The notes below the pieces were generated by a model. That model saw only the letters and a program-made list of their open reading frames with translations, made no database searches and was not told the DNA's origin. Both the position numbers and the translations under genes were made by a program. A stretch of 64,000 nt of DNA from the NCBI RefSeq assembly GCF_030695035.1, contig NZ_JAUYTT010000017.1, forward strand, positions 1 to 64,000, written 5' to 3'. The DNA comes from Frigidibacter sp. (lineage in GTDB: Bacteria > Pseudomonadota > Alphaproteobacteria > Rhodobacterales > Rhodobacteraceae). Below, in pieces: positions 17,351-26,021 of the stretch (positions are counted from its first letter, which is position 1; every line of letters begins with the position of its first letter).

Positions 17351-18022
17351 CTATTCATCGCCCGGCACGCCGTAGGAGGGCGCGGCCGAGGGGTTCTCGG
17401 CGCGGGCGACATAGGCGTCCATCTGCGGGCGATAGACCTGCCAGGCCTCGGCCAGCGCCGCGATGGGGCAGGTTTCGGTCCAGTCTACCCGCAGATCCAC
17501 CAGCGGCCAGGACAGGCGGTCCGCGATCTTCAGCCCCGCCGAATGCACCGGCCCCGCCTCGCCCCCCGCCGCGAGCCCGGCCAGCAGGGCGGCCATCAGC
17601 CGGTCGCCGAGGGGGCCGTCTGCGGCAAGGAAGGCATCGACCAGCACCTGCGGCACCAAGGCATCCGCCAGCAGATTGCCGCCCGCCGCGACGCCCGGCC
17701 CAGTAGCATGGCCCCAGAGGCCAAGCGCGCGCGGCCCGGAATGCACCGCTGCCCGGCCGGACGGATCGACTGCGAGCAACTGGCGATAGTCGAGGAAGGG
17801 GGTGCCCTGCAGCGCCACGAGTGCCTCCGGCGCGCTGTGCCCCGCTGCCATCAGGTCCAGCAGTTTCGGGCCAAGCGCCGGGTCGGTGACGTTCTGGCTG
17901 GCGACCGCGCCCACCCCGGCCCGCACATGCGCACAGCGGGCGGCCACGGCGGGGGAGGAGGAGGAGATGGCGATGCCGAACTGGCCGGTACGCTCGCAGC
18001 GGGCGACGAGGGAGAAGGTCAT
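17351..18022 (-). CDS. DUF1028 Ntn-hydrolase-like protein
   Basis: 223 residues of the DUF1028 family, which has the N-terminal nucleophile hydrolase fold. The N-terminus TFSLVARCERTGQFGIAISS and the segments ARCAHVRAGVGAVASQNVTD, GPKLLDLMAAGHSAPEALVA and GVAAGGNLLADALV are typical. The family is often encoded with RidA proteins and amide or lactam catabolic enzymes, and is presumed to hydrolyse an amide bond; no reaction is certain. Here it follows ridA after 213 bases that contain a terminator-like repeat (18059-18106), so it may be transcribed at a reduced level or from its own promoter. Confidence 0.8.
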   Translation of the reverse strand: MTFSLVARCERTGQFGIAISSSSPAVAARCAHVRAGVGAVASQNVTDPALGPKLLDLMAAGHSAPEALVALQGTPFLDYRQLLAVDPSGRAAVHSGPRALGLWGHATGPGVAAGGNLLADALVPQVLVDAFLAADGPLGDRLMAALLAGLAAGGEAGPVHSAGLKIADRLSWPLVDLRVDWTETCPIAALAEAWQVYRPQMDAYVARAENPSAAPSYGVPGDE

Positions 18023-18058
18023 ACGAGGCTTTCCAGGTCTGGCTCTGTGGGTCTGGCG

Positions 18059-18106
18059 GCCGGGGGCGCTGCCCCCGGACCCCCGGGATATTTAGGCAAA
18101 GAAGAG
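18059..18106 (-). repeat. terminator-like dispersed repeat, copy 1
   Basis: On the minus strand it reads TTTGCC, AAATATCCCGGGGGTCC, then a stem CCGGGGGC/GCCCCCGG with a short loop. It follows ridA in sense orientation. The same ordered elements occur at 25071-25130 and 56080-56124, each just after a gene's stop in the same sense. It probably ends or stabilises transcripts. Nothing else stands out in the 213-base gap. Confidence 0.7.
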
Positions 18107-18235
18107 GGGGAAAGTTCAGAGATTTCAACTGCGGCCGGGTCAGGCCGGCGCTGCGGTACAGGCTGGGAAGCCGATGACCGCCAAAGGAGAGGGCACCCCG
18201 TGGCCGGAGAGATCCGCGGCGGGGTGCCGGACCCT

Positions 18236-18649
18236 TCAATCCGGGATCATCGCGGTCGCGTCGATCTCGACCAGCCAGCCGGGGCGGGCAAGGGCCGTGA
18301 CGACGACGCCGGTGGAGACCGGATGCACGCCGAGGATGTATTCGCCCATCGTGCGATAGACCGCCTCACGGTGGCGCACATCGGTGAGATAGACCACGAC
18401 CTTGCACAGATGCTCCATCTGCCCCCCCGCCTCCTCGATCAGCTGGCGGATGTTCTGCATCACCTTGTGGGTCTGCTCCACCGGGTCATGGCTGCCGATA
18501 TCGGCGGCGCTGTCGAGATCCTGCGGGCATTGGCCGCGCAGGAAGATCATCGTGCCGCGTGCCACCACCGCCTGGCAGAGGTCATTGTCGAGCTTCTGTT
18601 CGGGATAGGTCTCGCGGGTGTTGAACTTGCGGATGCGGGTATGGGCCAT
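18236..18649 (-). CDS. RidA-family (YjgF/YER057c/UK114) deaminase
   Basis: 137 residues. RidA proteins hydrolyse reactive enamine or imine intermediates. The family blocks are visible: GTMIFLRGQCPQDL, QTHKVMQNIRQLIEEAGGQM, LCKVVVYLTDVRHREAVYRT and a C-terminal TALARPGWLVEIDATAMI, whose Arg is the substrate-carboxylate ligand in active RidA proteins. Within an oxygenase operon it most likely clears an aminoacrylate- or aminomuconate-type product, as RutC does in the pyrimidine Rut pathway. It starts 20 bases after the flavin reductase gene. Confidence 0.87.
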   Translation of the reverse strand: MAHTRIRKFNTRETYPEQKLDNDLCQAVVARGTMIFLRGQCPQDLDSAADIGSHDPVEQTHKVMQNIRQLIEEAGGQMEHLCKVVVYLTDVRHREAVYRTMGEYILGVHPVSTGVVVTALARPGWLVEIDATAMIPD

Positions 18650-18669
18650 GATGCTCTCGGGCTGGGGGG

Positions 18670-19179
18670 TCAGGCGGCGTCGAGCCGCATCGGGGCGCCA
18701 TAGGCGCGCCCGGAATAGAGGAGCGGCAGGCCGGTGCCCGCCAGCGCGACCGTCTCGGCGGCGCCGAGCAGCACGTGATGGCTGCCGACGCGGGTGGCGG
18801 TGATCAGCCGGCAGTCGAAGGCGGCCAACGCGCCCTGCAGGCGGGGCGCGCCGGAGGGCATCGCCGACCAGTCGGCACAGGCGAAGCGGTCGCCATCCGC
18901 GCGGGGCAGGCGACCGGCGAAGGTGTCGGCCACCGCCTGCTGATCGGCCGCCAGCAGGTTCACCGCGAAGCAGCCATTGCCGAATATCGCGGTGGCGGCG
19001 GGCGAGAGGTGATGGACGCAGACCAGCAGCGTCGGCGCCTGCCCCTCGGCCGAAACGGAGGACATGGCAGAGACGGTGACGCCCGCGCGCCCGGCGGCGC
19101 CGGCCGTGGTGACGACGGTCACGGTGGCGGCGGCGCGGGACATCGCCTCGAGGAAGGTCTCGCGCAGCGGGGTGGTCAT
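18670..19179 (-). CDS. flavin reductase (HpaC/RutF-like)
   Basis: 169 residues of the FMN-binding flavin reductase family: TVVTTAGAAGRAGVTVSAMS, LLVCVHHLSPAATAIFGNGC, FAVNLLAADQQAVADTFAGR and a C-terminal LITATRVGSHHVLLG. It would supply reduced flavin to the HpaB-like oxygenase at 20373-21905, and perhaps electrons to the Rieske enzyme. The ATG overlaps the Rieske gene stop by 4 bases (ATGA), indicating coupled translation. Confidence 0.87.
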   Translation of the reverse strand: MTTPLRETFLEAMSRAAATVTVVTTAGAAGRAGVTVSAMSSVSAEGQAPTLLVCVHHLSPAATAIFGNGCFAVNLLAADQQAVADTFAGRLPRADGDRFACADWSAMPSGAPRLQGALAAFDCRLITATRVGSHHVLLGAAETVALAGTGLPLLYSGRAYGAPMRLDAA

Positions 19180-20333
19180 GGGGCACCTGCAGGGGTGGTT
19201 TCGGGGGCGATGCGACTGGCAATGTATTGCGCGAACTCGAAATTCGGCCGCTCCAGATGCGAGAGGTGCCCCGGCGCGCCCATTGCCGAGCAGATGCCGC
19301 GATAGACCTTTTCGACGCAGCCCTTGTCCTCGACATTCACCTCATCCAGCAGGGTCTTCAGCCGCGCGAAATGCTCTTCCGCCTTGGGATCCGCGCCGAA
19401 CTCGGGGGCAAGCCCGCCGCCGAACAGCACGTTCACATGGCCGGGCCCGTCGGGCGTCAGGCACAGGTACCAGAAATAGCCGGGCGAGAGGGTGATCAGC
19501 AGCGAGGGGTAGATCGAGATCAACCAGGTGGTGCGGCGGTCATCCCCTTCCAGCGTCGTGTTGGTCGGGTGGGCCAGCGTCAGGTCCAGCGCGTCATTCT
19601 TGATGATGAAATGGTAGTTGAAGGCCGGGTCGCCCTCGGGGCAGGTCATCTTCAGCAGGTCGACGGTATGGCCGATGGTGTCGGCATGGCAGACCGGCAG
19701 GTGGTAGCTTTCCATGAAATTCTCGGCCAGCACCTTCCAGTTGGTCGCCCAACGGAACTCCTCGCGGAACGCCTCGATGTAGTTCTCCATGTGGAACTTG
19801 CCGACGAGGGCCTCGACGCCCTGAAGCCGTTCGGCGGGCTCGGGGGCACCCGGGTTCAGCGTCACCATGATCCAGCCCAGCCAGTCCTCGCAGCGGACCT
19901 GGGGCAGGCGGACATCGGATTTGCAGAACCCCTCGTTCAGCGCCATCGCCGGGGCGCCGCGCAGGGTGCCGTCGAGGTTGTAGGTCCAGGCATGATAGGG
20001 GCAGACGATGGCGCGGGTGGTGCCGCGCCCCTCCAGCAGCGTCGACATCCGGTGGCGGCAGACGTTGGACATGGCGCGCAGCACGCCGTCACGGTCACGC
20101 AGCACGATGATCGGCTCGCCGGCGATCTGCATCGTCAGGTAATCGCCCGGATTGGGCAATGCATCGGCGCGGCCAGCGCAGAGCCAGTCGGCGGCGAAGA
20201 TCTGGCGCATCTCCTGCGCCAGAAACTCGGGCGAGGTATAGACCGATTTGGGCATGGCGCGCGCGGCCCCGAACGGGACCGAGACATTGGCGTGCAGCTC
20301 TTGCGCGGGGGTCAGGGTTTCGTGCCGCGTCAT
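19176..20333 (-). CDS. Rieske non-haem iron oxygenase, alpha subunit
   Basis: 385 residues. The Rieske [2Fe-2S] ligands are CRH and CPYH (VCRHRMS and IVCPYHAWTYNLDG, about 90-120), and the mononuclear iron site is NFMESYHLPVCHAD (about 205-220). The C-terminal catalytic domain is complete. No dedicated ferredoxin or reductase is nearby apart from the flavin reductase. The relatives include oxygenases acting on quaternary and N-methylated amines as well as aromatic rings, so the substrate is open. It starts 40 bases after the HpaB-like gene. Confidence 0.88.
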   Translation of the reverse strand: MTRHETLTPAQELHANVSVPFGAARAMPKSVYTSPEFLAQEMRQIFAADWLCAGRADALPNPGDYLTMQIAGEPIIVLRDRDGVLRAMSNVCRHRMSTLLEGRGTTRAIVCPYHAWTYNLDGTLRGAPAMALNEGFCKSDVRLPQVRCEDWLGWIMVTLNPGAPEPAERLQGVEALVGKFHMENYIEAFREEFRWATNWKVLAENFMESYHLPVCHADTIGHTVDLLKMTCPEGDPAFNYHFIIKNDALDLTLAHPTNTTLEGDDRRTTWLISIYPSLLITLSPGYFWYLCLTPDGPGHVNVLFGGGLAPEFGADPKAEEHFARLKTLLDEVNVEDKGCVEKVYRGICSAMGAPGHLSHLERPNFEFAQYIASRIAPETTPAGAP

Positions 20334-20372
20334 GCCTATGCTCCTACTCTGCAGCCTTGCGACCGGATACCA

Positions 20373-21905
20373 TCATTCTGCGGCCCTGCGGCCGCTGGTC
20401 CGCTCCAGTTCCATCGAGAACCACTTGGACACGGTGCTGTCGCCGCGCGTCAGGGTTTTTTCGCCCATCACCCGGTCCGACAGGCCGGCTGCCTCTTTCA
20501 CGAACGCCAGCGGGCCGTCCCAGTCGAAATTGCGATAAACTGCGGCAAGATGTGCAAAGGGCGGCGATTGGGCAAACAGCTGAAAGGTCAGGCGGTGGCC
20601 GGCGTAATCCGAGTTCAGCATGTCGCGGGCGAAGGCGAGAAGCTTGCGGCGGTCATCGGCGACCCATTCGTCATTGATGGTGTAGTACTTGTCCATCCAG
20701 GGTTTGGTTTCCGGGTGGCGGAAGCTGGCGGCATCGGGCGTGACGCAGATCTGGCCGCCACACAGTTCCCTTGCGATATGCATCATCTCGTGCAGCTGCG
20801 AGCAGGCGAGGACGCGGCCGGTGTAAAGCAGCGACTGGTTCGGCATCATCAGCCCGGCCGGGGATCGTTCGCCAAGGGCGATGGCGGCGGTCAGGTGGGC
20901 GTTGATCCCTTCCCGGTAAACCGCCAGCTGGCTTAGCTTTTCCTGAACCGCCTGCTGCTTGTCGAGCCCGGTCTGGCGGGCGTTGAACAGGGCGGCGCCG
21001 ATCATCATGTCGGCCAGTTTCAGGTTGCGCTGCACGAAGGCGAAGGCGGAATAGCGGTGCAGGGTGGCGCGGATGAACATCGCCGCCTTGGTGTGGCGGT
21101 AGAAGAGCACATTCTCCCAGGGGATCAGCACATCGTCGAAGATGACGATGGTATCGACCTCGTCGAAGCGGTTCGAGAGCGGATAATCCTCGGTCGGGGC
21201 GCGGCCGGCAAAGCCGGTGCGGCAGATGAACTTCAGCCCCGGGCTGCCAAGATCGCAAATGAATCCAACGGCATAGTCCGACAGCGTGTCATTGCCCCAA
21301 TTGGCGATGGTCGGCTTGGTGAAGGCCTGGTTGGCATAGGCGGCGGCGGTTTCGTACTTGGCGCCGCGCACCACGATGCCGGCATCGGTTTCGCGCACCA
21401 CATGCAGCAGCATGTCGGGGTCCTGATCCTGCGGCGCCTTGGACCTGTCGCCCTTGGGATCGGTATTGGCGGACACGTGAAACGGGTCTGTTTTCAAGAC
21501 CTTGCCGATATGGGTTTCAATGTTGCGCGCAAATTGCGGATCGATCTCGGCCAGCACGTCCTGCCCGTCGAACAGCGACCACATCTCGCCCACCGTCTCA
21601 TCGCCGACGCGGGTGACGATGCCGCCCACGTCTTCCAGCACGGCATCGGTGGCGCGGCGCTTGGCCCACCAATCGGCTTGCGTATAGGGAAGCGCATTGC
21701 CTATCGCATTGATTTCGCCGTCTTTCGTGACAGTCATCACCTCGCGCGTGGCCGGGTCATGGGCCATGTCATAGATGCGGGCGCGGATATCGACCAGCGG
21801 CTTGAACATCGGATGCAAGGCCACATCGGCGACCTTCTCGCCGTTCACGTAGACAAGGCGGCCATCGCGGATCGAGTCAATGTACTCTGCGCCGGTGCGG
21901 ATCAT
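20373..21905 (-). CDS. 4-hydroxyphenylacetate 3-hydroxylase (HpaB)-family flavin oxygenase
   Basis: 510 residues, the usual HpaB length and acyl-CoA-dehydrogenase-like fold. Blocks seen: MIRTGAEYIDSIRDGRLVYV at the start, RGAKYETAAAYANQ, SDYAVGFICDLGSPGLKFIC, FDDVLIPWENVLFYR (flavin-pocket region) and QLHEMMHIARELCGGQICVT near the C-terminus. Uses reduced FAD from the linked reductase. Members act on phenols, pyrroles and N-heterocycles; the neighbours (Rieske oxygenase, RidA, DUF1028) argue against plain 4-hydroxyphenylacetate. AAGGAG lies 7 bases before the ATG. First gene of the cluster. Confidence 0.87.
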   Translation of the reverse strand: MIRTGAEYIDSIRDGRLVYVNGEKVADVALHPMFKPLVDIRARIYDMAHDPATREVMTVTKDGEINAIGNALPYTQADWWAKRRATDAVLEDVGGIVTRVGDETVGEMWSLFDGQDVLAEIDPQFARNIETHIGKVLKTDPFHVSANTDPKGDRSKAPQDQDPDMLLHVVRETDAGIVVRGAKYETAAAYANQAFTKPTIANWGNDTLSDYAVGFICDLGSPGLKFICRTGFAGRAPTEDYPLSNRFDEVDTIVIFDDVLIPWENVLFYRHTKAAMFIRATLHRYSAFAFVQRNLKLADMMIGAALFNARQTGLDKQQAVQEKLSQLAVYREGINAHLTAAIALGERSPAGLMMPNQSLLYTGRVLACSQLHEMMHIARELCGGQICVTPDAASFRHPETKPWMDKYYTINDEWVADDRRKLLAFARDMLNSDYAGHRLTFQLFAQSPPFAHLAAVYRNFDWDGPLAFVKEAAGLSDRVMGEKTLTRGDSTVSKWFSMELERTSGRRAAE

Positions 21906-21988
21906 GCGGGGGCTCCTTGAGGGGATTCATCGGAGCCAGACTGCGGCAGCGCGGCGTAGGCGCAAAGCAGTCATTTCCGCAGCACGGG

Positions 21989-22003
21989 TTAGGCTGAGCC
22001 TAA
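21989..22003. promoter_or_regulatory. LysR-type palindrome before the oxygenase cluster
   Basis: TTAGGCT-G-AGCCTAA is a perfect 15-base palindrome containing the T-N11-A LysR signature (TAGGCTGAGCCTA), 84 bases upstream of the first oxygenase gene. The LysR gene at 16360 closes the same cluster. Confidence 0.6.
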
Positions 22004-22023
22004 TCAGGGGCGGTGTGGCGGGA

Positions 22024-22062
22024 TATGGAAACCATACAGAACCCATATGTATGTCATACATA
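22024..22062. promoter_or_regulatory. AT-rich motif with a 17-base palindrome
   Basis: TATGTATG-T-CATACATA (22046-22062) is a perfect palindrome with 8-base arms, of the kind bound by GntR-type regulators. The adjoining 22024-22053 matches, in inverted orientation, the motif between mgdA and mgdB (8250-8279). It lies about 120-160 bases before the HpaB-like gene, in a sharply AT-rich island. Confidence 0.5.
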
Positions 22063-22085
22063 CGATTTGCCGCATGGTTCGGGCA

Positions 22086-22376
22086 GGTTCGGGCGGGATC
22101 AGGCGAGGCACGGCCTCGCCCCGCCCGTGCGGAACCGTTCCCCCAGAGCCGCTGGCATCATGAGACCGAATGAGGCCAGCGCCCGACCTGGCGGGCGAGA
22201 AGCGTCCGCCGAGGGGTGATGAGCGAACAGAAATCCTCCAGTGGAGGATTTCCGCGAAGAACGCCCGGCCCGTGGCCGGGCCGGGAGGGCGGGCGCTGGC
22301 CGGGGGCTTTGGGCCCCCGTCCGGTGCAAGATGAGTTGGCGGTGAGTGGCGAAGGCGATGGCCTTCGCCAAGGAGA
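22086..22376 (+). repeat. dispersed hairpin-rich intergenic repeat, copy B (longest)
   Basis: Starts GGTTCGGGCGGG, contains GGCGAGGCA/GGCCTCGCC arms, GCGCCCGACCTGGCGGGCG, and ends with GGCGAAGGC/GCCTTCGCC. Compared with copies A and C it has about 70 extra bases at 22203-22290, holding two further hairpins (AAATCCTCC/GGAGGATTT and GCCCGGCCC/GGGCCGGG). It lies just beyond the aminotransferase stop (22417). Together with the operators it accounts for the 511-base gap 21906-22416. Confidence 0.85.
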
Positions 22377-22416
22377 CGGGGGCAAGCAGGCGGGCAAGCG
22401 CCCTCCCCCAAGGGAC

Positions 22417-23793
22417 TCACCCCTGCGCGGCCAGCCATTCGGCGGTGCGGTCCAGCGCGCGGCCCATCTTCTCGACGATCTGGTCGATATCCGCCTCGGT
22501 CACGATCAGCGGCGGGCACAGCGCCAGCGTGTCGCCGACGGCGCGGAAGATCAGCCCTTCGGCATGGCCGAAGACTGCCGCCTGCGCGCCGACGCGGCCG
22601 ATGGGGGTGAAGGGGGCCTTGGTCGCCTTGTCGGCCACCAGTTCGATCCCGGCGATGAGGCCGGCGCCGCGCACCTCGCCCACCAGCGGGTGATCCGCAT
22701 ATTGGCGCAGCCCCGCCTGCAGGCGGGGGCCAAGACGGTTCGCGGCGTTCATCAGATCCCGCTCTTCCAGGATCGCGATATTCTCCAGCGCCACGGCGGC
22801 GGCGACCGGGTGGCCCGAGGCGGTGTAGCCATGGCCGAAGGTGCCAATCTTGTGGCTGTTATCGGCGATGGCGTTGTAGATCTCCTCGGTGAACAGCACC
22901 GCCGCCAGCGGCATGTAGCTGGAGGTGATCTGCTTCGACACAGTCATGATGTCGGGCGTGAACCCATAGGTCTCGCACCCGAAACGCTCCCCAGTGCGGC
23001 CGAAACCGTTGATGACCTCATCCGAGACCATCAGGATATCATGCTTGCGGCAGATCGCCTCCACTCCCGGCCAGTAACCCTCGGGCGGCACCATGACCCC
23101 GCCCGCGCCCATCAGCGGCTCACCGATGAAGGCGGCGATGGTGTCGGCGCCCTCGCGCTCGATCACCGCTTCCAGCTCGGCCAGCAGGCGGGCGGTGAAC
23201 TCGGCTTCCGTCTCGCCCTCCAGCCCGAAGCGGTAGAAATGCGGGCAGGTCAGATGCACGACCGGGATTGCCGGCAGGTCGAAATCGCGGTGGTTGTTGG
23301 GCAGGCCGGTCAGGCTGCCCGAGGCGATGGTGATGCCGTGATACCCCTTGGTGCGGGCCAGGAACTTCTTCTTGGCGGGCCGGCCAAGGGCGTTGTTCAT
23401 GTACCAGACCAGCTTGACCACGGTGTCATTCGCCTCGGACCCCGAATTGGTGTAGAACACCCGGGTCAGCGGTTCCGGCGAGATCTCCACCAGCTTCTCG
23501 GCCAGCCGGATCGAGGGCTCATGCGCCTTGGCGGCGAAGATGTGGTAATAGGGCAGAAGGTTCATCTGCTTGTAGGCCGCATCGGCAAGGCGCTTTTCGC
23601 CAAAGCCCACGGCCACCGACCACAGCCCCGCCAGCCCTTCGATATACTTGTTGCCAGCCGTGTCCCAGACATGGATCCCCTCGCCGCGGGCGATGATGAT
23701 CGGGCCGTTCTCCTCCAATGCGCGGGCATCGGTATAGGGGTGAAGGCTGGTGGCGATATCGGCGGCGGCAAGCGAGTTCGAGAGCTGGGTCAT
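22417..23793 (-). CDS. class III (omega) aminotransferase
   Basis: 458 residues, full length for the family. Landmarks: NPYTDARALEENG-like start region (LHPYTDARALEENGPIIIAR), FYTNSGSEANDTVVKL, KGYHGITIASGSLTG (PLP stacking), FIGEPLMGAGGVMVPP, SDEVINGFGRTG and the PLP lysine in TVSKQITSSYMPLAAV. It transfers an amino group from an omega-amino compound (beta-alanine, GABA, taurine or similar) to pyruvate or another keto acid. No catabolic partner is adjacent, so the substrate is open. Divergent from galM. Confidence 0.85.
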   Translation of the reverse strand: MTQLSNSLAAADIATSLHPYTDARALEENGPIIIARGEGIHVWDTAGNKYIEGLAGLWSVAVGFGEKRLADAAYKQMNLLPYYHIFAAKAHEPSIRLAEKLVEISPEPLTRVFYTNSGSEANDTVVKLVWYMNNALGRPAKKKFLARTKGYHGITIASGSLTGLPNNHRDFDLPAIPVVHLTCPHFYRFGLEGETEAEFTARLLAELEAVIEREGADTIAAFIGEPLMGAGGVMVPPEGYWPGVEAICRKHDILMVSDEVINGFGRTGERFGCETYGFTPDIMTVSKQITSSYMPLAAVLFTEEIYNAIADNSHKIGTFGHGYTASGHPVAAAVALENIAILEERDLMNAANRLGPRLQAGLRQYADHPLVGEVRGAGLIAGIELVADKATKAPFTPIGRVGAQAAVFGHAEGLIFRAVGDTLALCPPLIVTEADIDQIVEKMGRALDRTAEWLAAQG

Positions 23794-23969
23794 GTGGCGC
23801 GTCCTTGTGTCCTGCGGGGATCCGTCTTGGATAGCAGGGCAAATGCCCCGGGCGCCATGCCGTTTTGCGACACCAGGCCGAAGGAATGCGCACTTTTGTG
23901 CCCCGGTGGTTGACGGCGCCGCGCGGCGCGGCTCTGGTCTGGGGCGATTGCGGGCGAAGGGCAGGGCAG

Positions 23970-25037
23970 ATGACAGCAGTGACGAACCGGATTTTCGGGC
24001 ATCTGGACGGCGCCCCGGTGCCCGAGGTGGTGCTGGCGGCAGGGCCTTTGCGCGCCCGGCTGATCGGTTTTGGCGCGCGGCTGGTGGCGCTGGAGGTGCC
24101 GGACCGGGAGGGCGCGCTGGCCGATGTGGTGCTGGGGTTCGACGGGCTGGAGGGGTATCTCGCCTCCGACGCCTATCTGGGCGCCACCTGCGGGCGGGTG
24201 GCCAACCGCATCGCCGGGGGCCGGTTCCGGCTGAACGGCACCGAGCATCAGGTCGATTGCAACGAGCGGGGCAATCACCTGCATGGCGGCAGCGAAGGGT
24301 TCGACCGCAAGCTGTGGCAGATCGAGGATCAGACGGCCACGTCCGTCACCTTCACCGCCGAGTCGGCCGATGGCGAGATGGGCTATCCCGGGCGCTGCAT
24401 GATGCGCACGACCTACCGGCTGAGCGCCACCGCGCTGTCGGTGGTGATGGAGGCGCAGAGCGACCGGCCGACGGTGATGAACATGGCGCATCATTCCTAC
24501 TTCAACATGGCCGGCATTGGCATAAGTGAAGGTACGGGCACGGTGCTTGACCAGCGCCTGACGGTCCCCGCCGCCTTCTACACTCCGGTCGGCCCCGGGC
24601 TGCTGACGACGGGAGAGATCCTGTCGGTCGAGGGCACCCCGTTCGACCTGCGCCACGGCCCCCGCATTGGCGAGGTGGTAGCGGCGATGGCCGAGGCCGG
24701 GGTGGCCCCGCATGGCCCCGATCACAACTACTGCCTTCCGCAAGGCGGCGGGCGTGGCAGCGGCGGGTTGCATCTGGCGGCGGTGATGGAAGATCCCGCC
24801 TCGGGCCGGCGGATGGAGGTGGCGACGACCGAGCCGGGCCTGCAGGTCTATGTCGGTGGGATGCTGCCCGATGGCACCCCCGCCAAGGGCGGCACCACGC
24901 TCGCGCGCCATGCCGGCATCGCGCTGGAATCGCAGGCCTTCCCGGGCGCCGCCAGCCACGCGCATTTCCCGAACTGCCGCCTGATGCCCGGCGAGACCTA
25001 CCGCCACGAAACCCGCTTCACCTTCTCGGCAAGCTGA
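23970..25037 (+). CDS. galM: aldose 1-epimerase (galactose mutarotase)
   Basis: 355 residues. Interconverts alpha and beta anomers of galactose and related sugars. Shows the GalM fold blocks LGATCGRVANRIAGGRF, CNERGNHLHGGSEGFDRKLW (catalytic His region), NMAHHSYFNM and the C-terminal catalytic Glu block IALESQAFPGAASH. The start at 23970 has AGGGCAG upstream; an earlier in-frame start (23865) would add an unconserved extension. It converges on the sugar-acid operon and probably feeds galactose or arabinose to its dehydrogenase. Confidence 0.87.
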   Translation: MTAVTNRIFGHLDGAPVPEVVLAAGPLRARLIGFGARLVALEVPDREGALADVVLGFDGLEGYLASDAYLGATCGRVANRIAGGRFRLNGTEHQVDCNERGNHLHGGSEGFDRKLWQIEDQTATSVTFTAESADGEMGYPGRCMMRTTYRLSATALSVVMEAQSDRPTVMNMAHHSYFNMAGIGISEGTGTVLDQRLTVPAAFYTPVGPGLLTTGEILSVEGTPFDLRHGPRIGEVVAAMAEAGVAPHGPDHNYCLPQGGGRGSGGLHLAAVMEDPASGRRMEVATTEPGLQVYVGGMLPDGTPAKGGTTLARHAGIALESQAFPGAASHAHFPNCRLMPGETYRHETRFTFSAS

Positions 25038-25070
25038 TCCGCCCCTCGCAAAGGGCGCGGCTCCTTTCCC

Positions 25071-25130
25071 TTTGCCTTGGAGAAATATCCTCGGGGGGCG
25101 CGGGGGGCAGAAGGCCCCCCGCTTCTTTTA
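25071..25130 (+). terminator. terminator after galM (terminator-like repeat, copy 2)
   Basis: TTTGCCTTGGAGAAATATCC leads into a stem GCGGGGGGC/GCCCCCCGC (25100-25108 and 25114-25122, 5-base loop) followed by TTCTTTTA. It is the clearest intrinsic terminator in the window, in the galM sense. The leader shares sequence with the copies at 18059 and 56080. Confidence 0.8.
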
Positions 25131-25163
25131 GCAAATGGGGCGGGGCAGAAGGCCCCGGCGGCG

Positions 25164-26021
25164 TCAATCCAGCACCACCGCCGGCTCCGCCCGCCCTGTC
25201 GCCACATCCGGCTCGGACAGCACCATCCCCGAATGCGGAAAAGCCTCCCGCCGCGGGGCATCGAGCCCTTCCAGCGCCGAGGTCACGAACAGCGTGCGCA
25301 GGCCCGCCCCGCCGAAGGCTGGGCAGGTATTGTGCGGCGCGCCGGTGTCCACCGCGCGCAGGAAGGTGCCATCGGGCGCATAGGCCGCGACCTTGCCCGC
25401 GCCCCAGAGCGCGACCCAGAGGGTGCCGTCGGCGTCGATCACCGCGCCATCTGGGTTCAGCCCCTCAGGTTCGAGGTCCAGGAACAGCTCCGGCTCCGCC
25501 TCCGGCCAGCCGTCACCGTCCAGCGCCACGCGGTAGATCTTGCTCTCGTCGGTATCGGCGTAATGCGCGAAGTCCCTCCCGAAGCAGATCGCATTGGGGA
25601 TGGTCAGGCCGTCGAAGAGCTGGCGCAGCTCGCCCTCATAGTAACGGTAGATCGCCCCCTGCCCCTTTTCGGCCTCCAGCCCCATGGTCGAGGCCCAGAA
25701 CCCACCCCAGGGATCGGCGCGACCGTCATTGGAGCGGGTTTCGGGATTGTCCGCCTCCATCGCCACCAGATCGGTGCGCTCGCCGGTGGGCAGGTCGAAG
25801 CGGAAGAGGGCGGTTTCCGAGGCGATCAGCAGCGTGTCGTGGTCCACCCATCCCGCGGCCGAACACCGCTCTGTCATCTGCCAGGCCAGCGCGCCATTGG
25901 CGTCCTGACTCAGCAACCGGCGGCCGAGGATGTCGAACCAGAACAGCTGGCCGCGTTCGGGGTGCCACAGCGCGCCCTCGCCCAGTTCGCAGGGACGCGA
26001 GTCATAGACCAGCGAGCTCAT
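25164..26021 (-). CDS. SMP-30/gluconolactonase-family sugar lactonase
   Basis: 285 residues, six-bladed propeller. Opens the aldonolactone formed by the sugar dehydrogenase (31621-30845). Metal-site residues are in [13 protein letters not shown] (Glu), [16 protein letters not shown] (Asn/Asp), TIPNAICFG and [20 protein letters not shown]. Last gene of the leftward operon, overlapping the aldolase stop by 4 bases. Specificity (arabino- or galactonolactone) cannot be read from sequence. Confidence 0.87.
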   Translation of the reverse strand: MSSLVYDSRPCELGEGALWHPERGQLFWFDILGRRLLSQDANGALAWQMTERCSAAGWVDHDTLLIASETALFRFDLPTGERTDLVAMEADNPETRSNDGRADPWGGFWASTMGLEAEKGQGAIYRYYEGELRQLFDGLTIPNAICFGRDFAHYADTDESKIYRVALDGDGWPEAEPELFLDLEPEGLNPDGAVIDADGTLWVALWGAGKVAAYAPDGTFLRAVDTGAPHNTCPAFGGAGLRTLFVTSALEGLDAPRREAFPHSGMVLSEPDVATGRAEPAVVLD

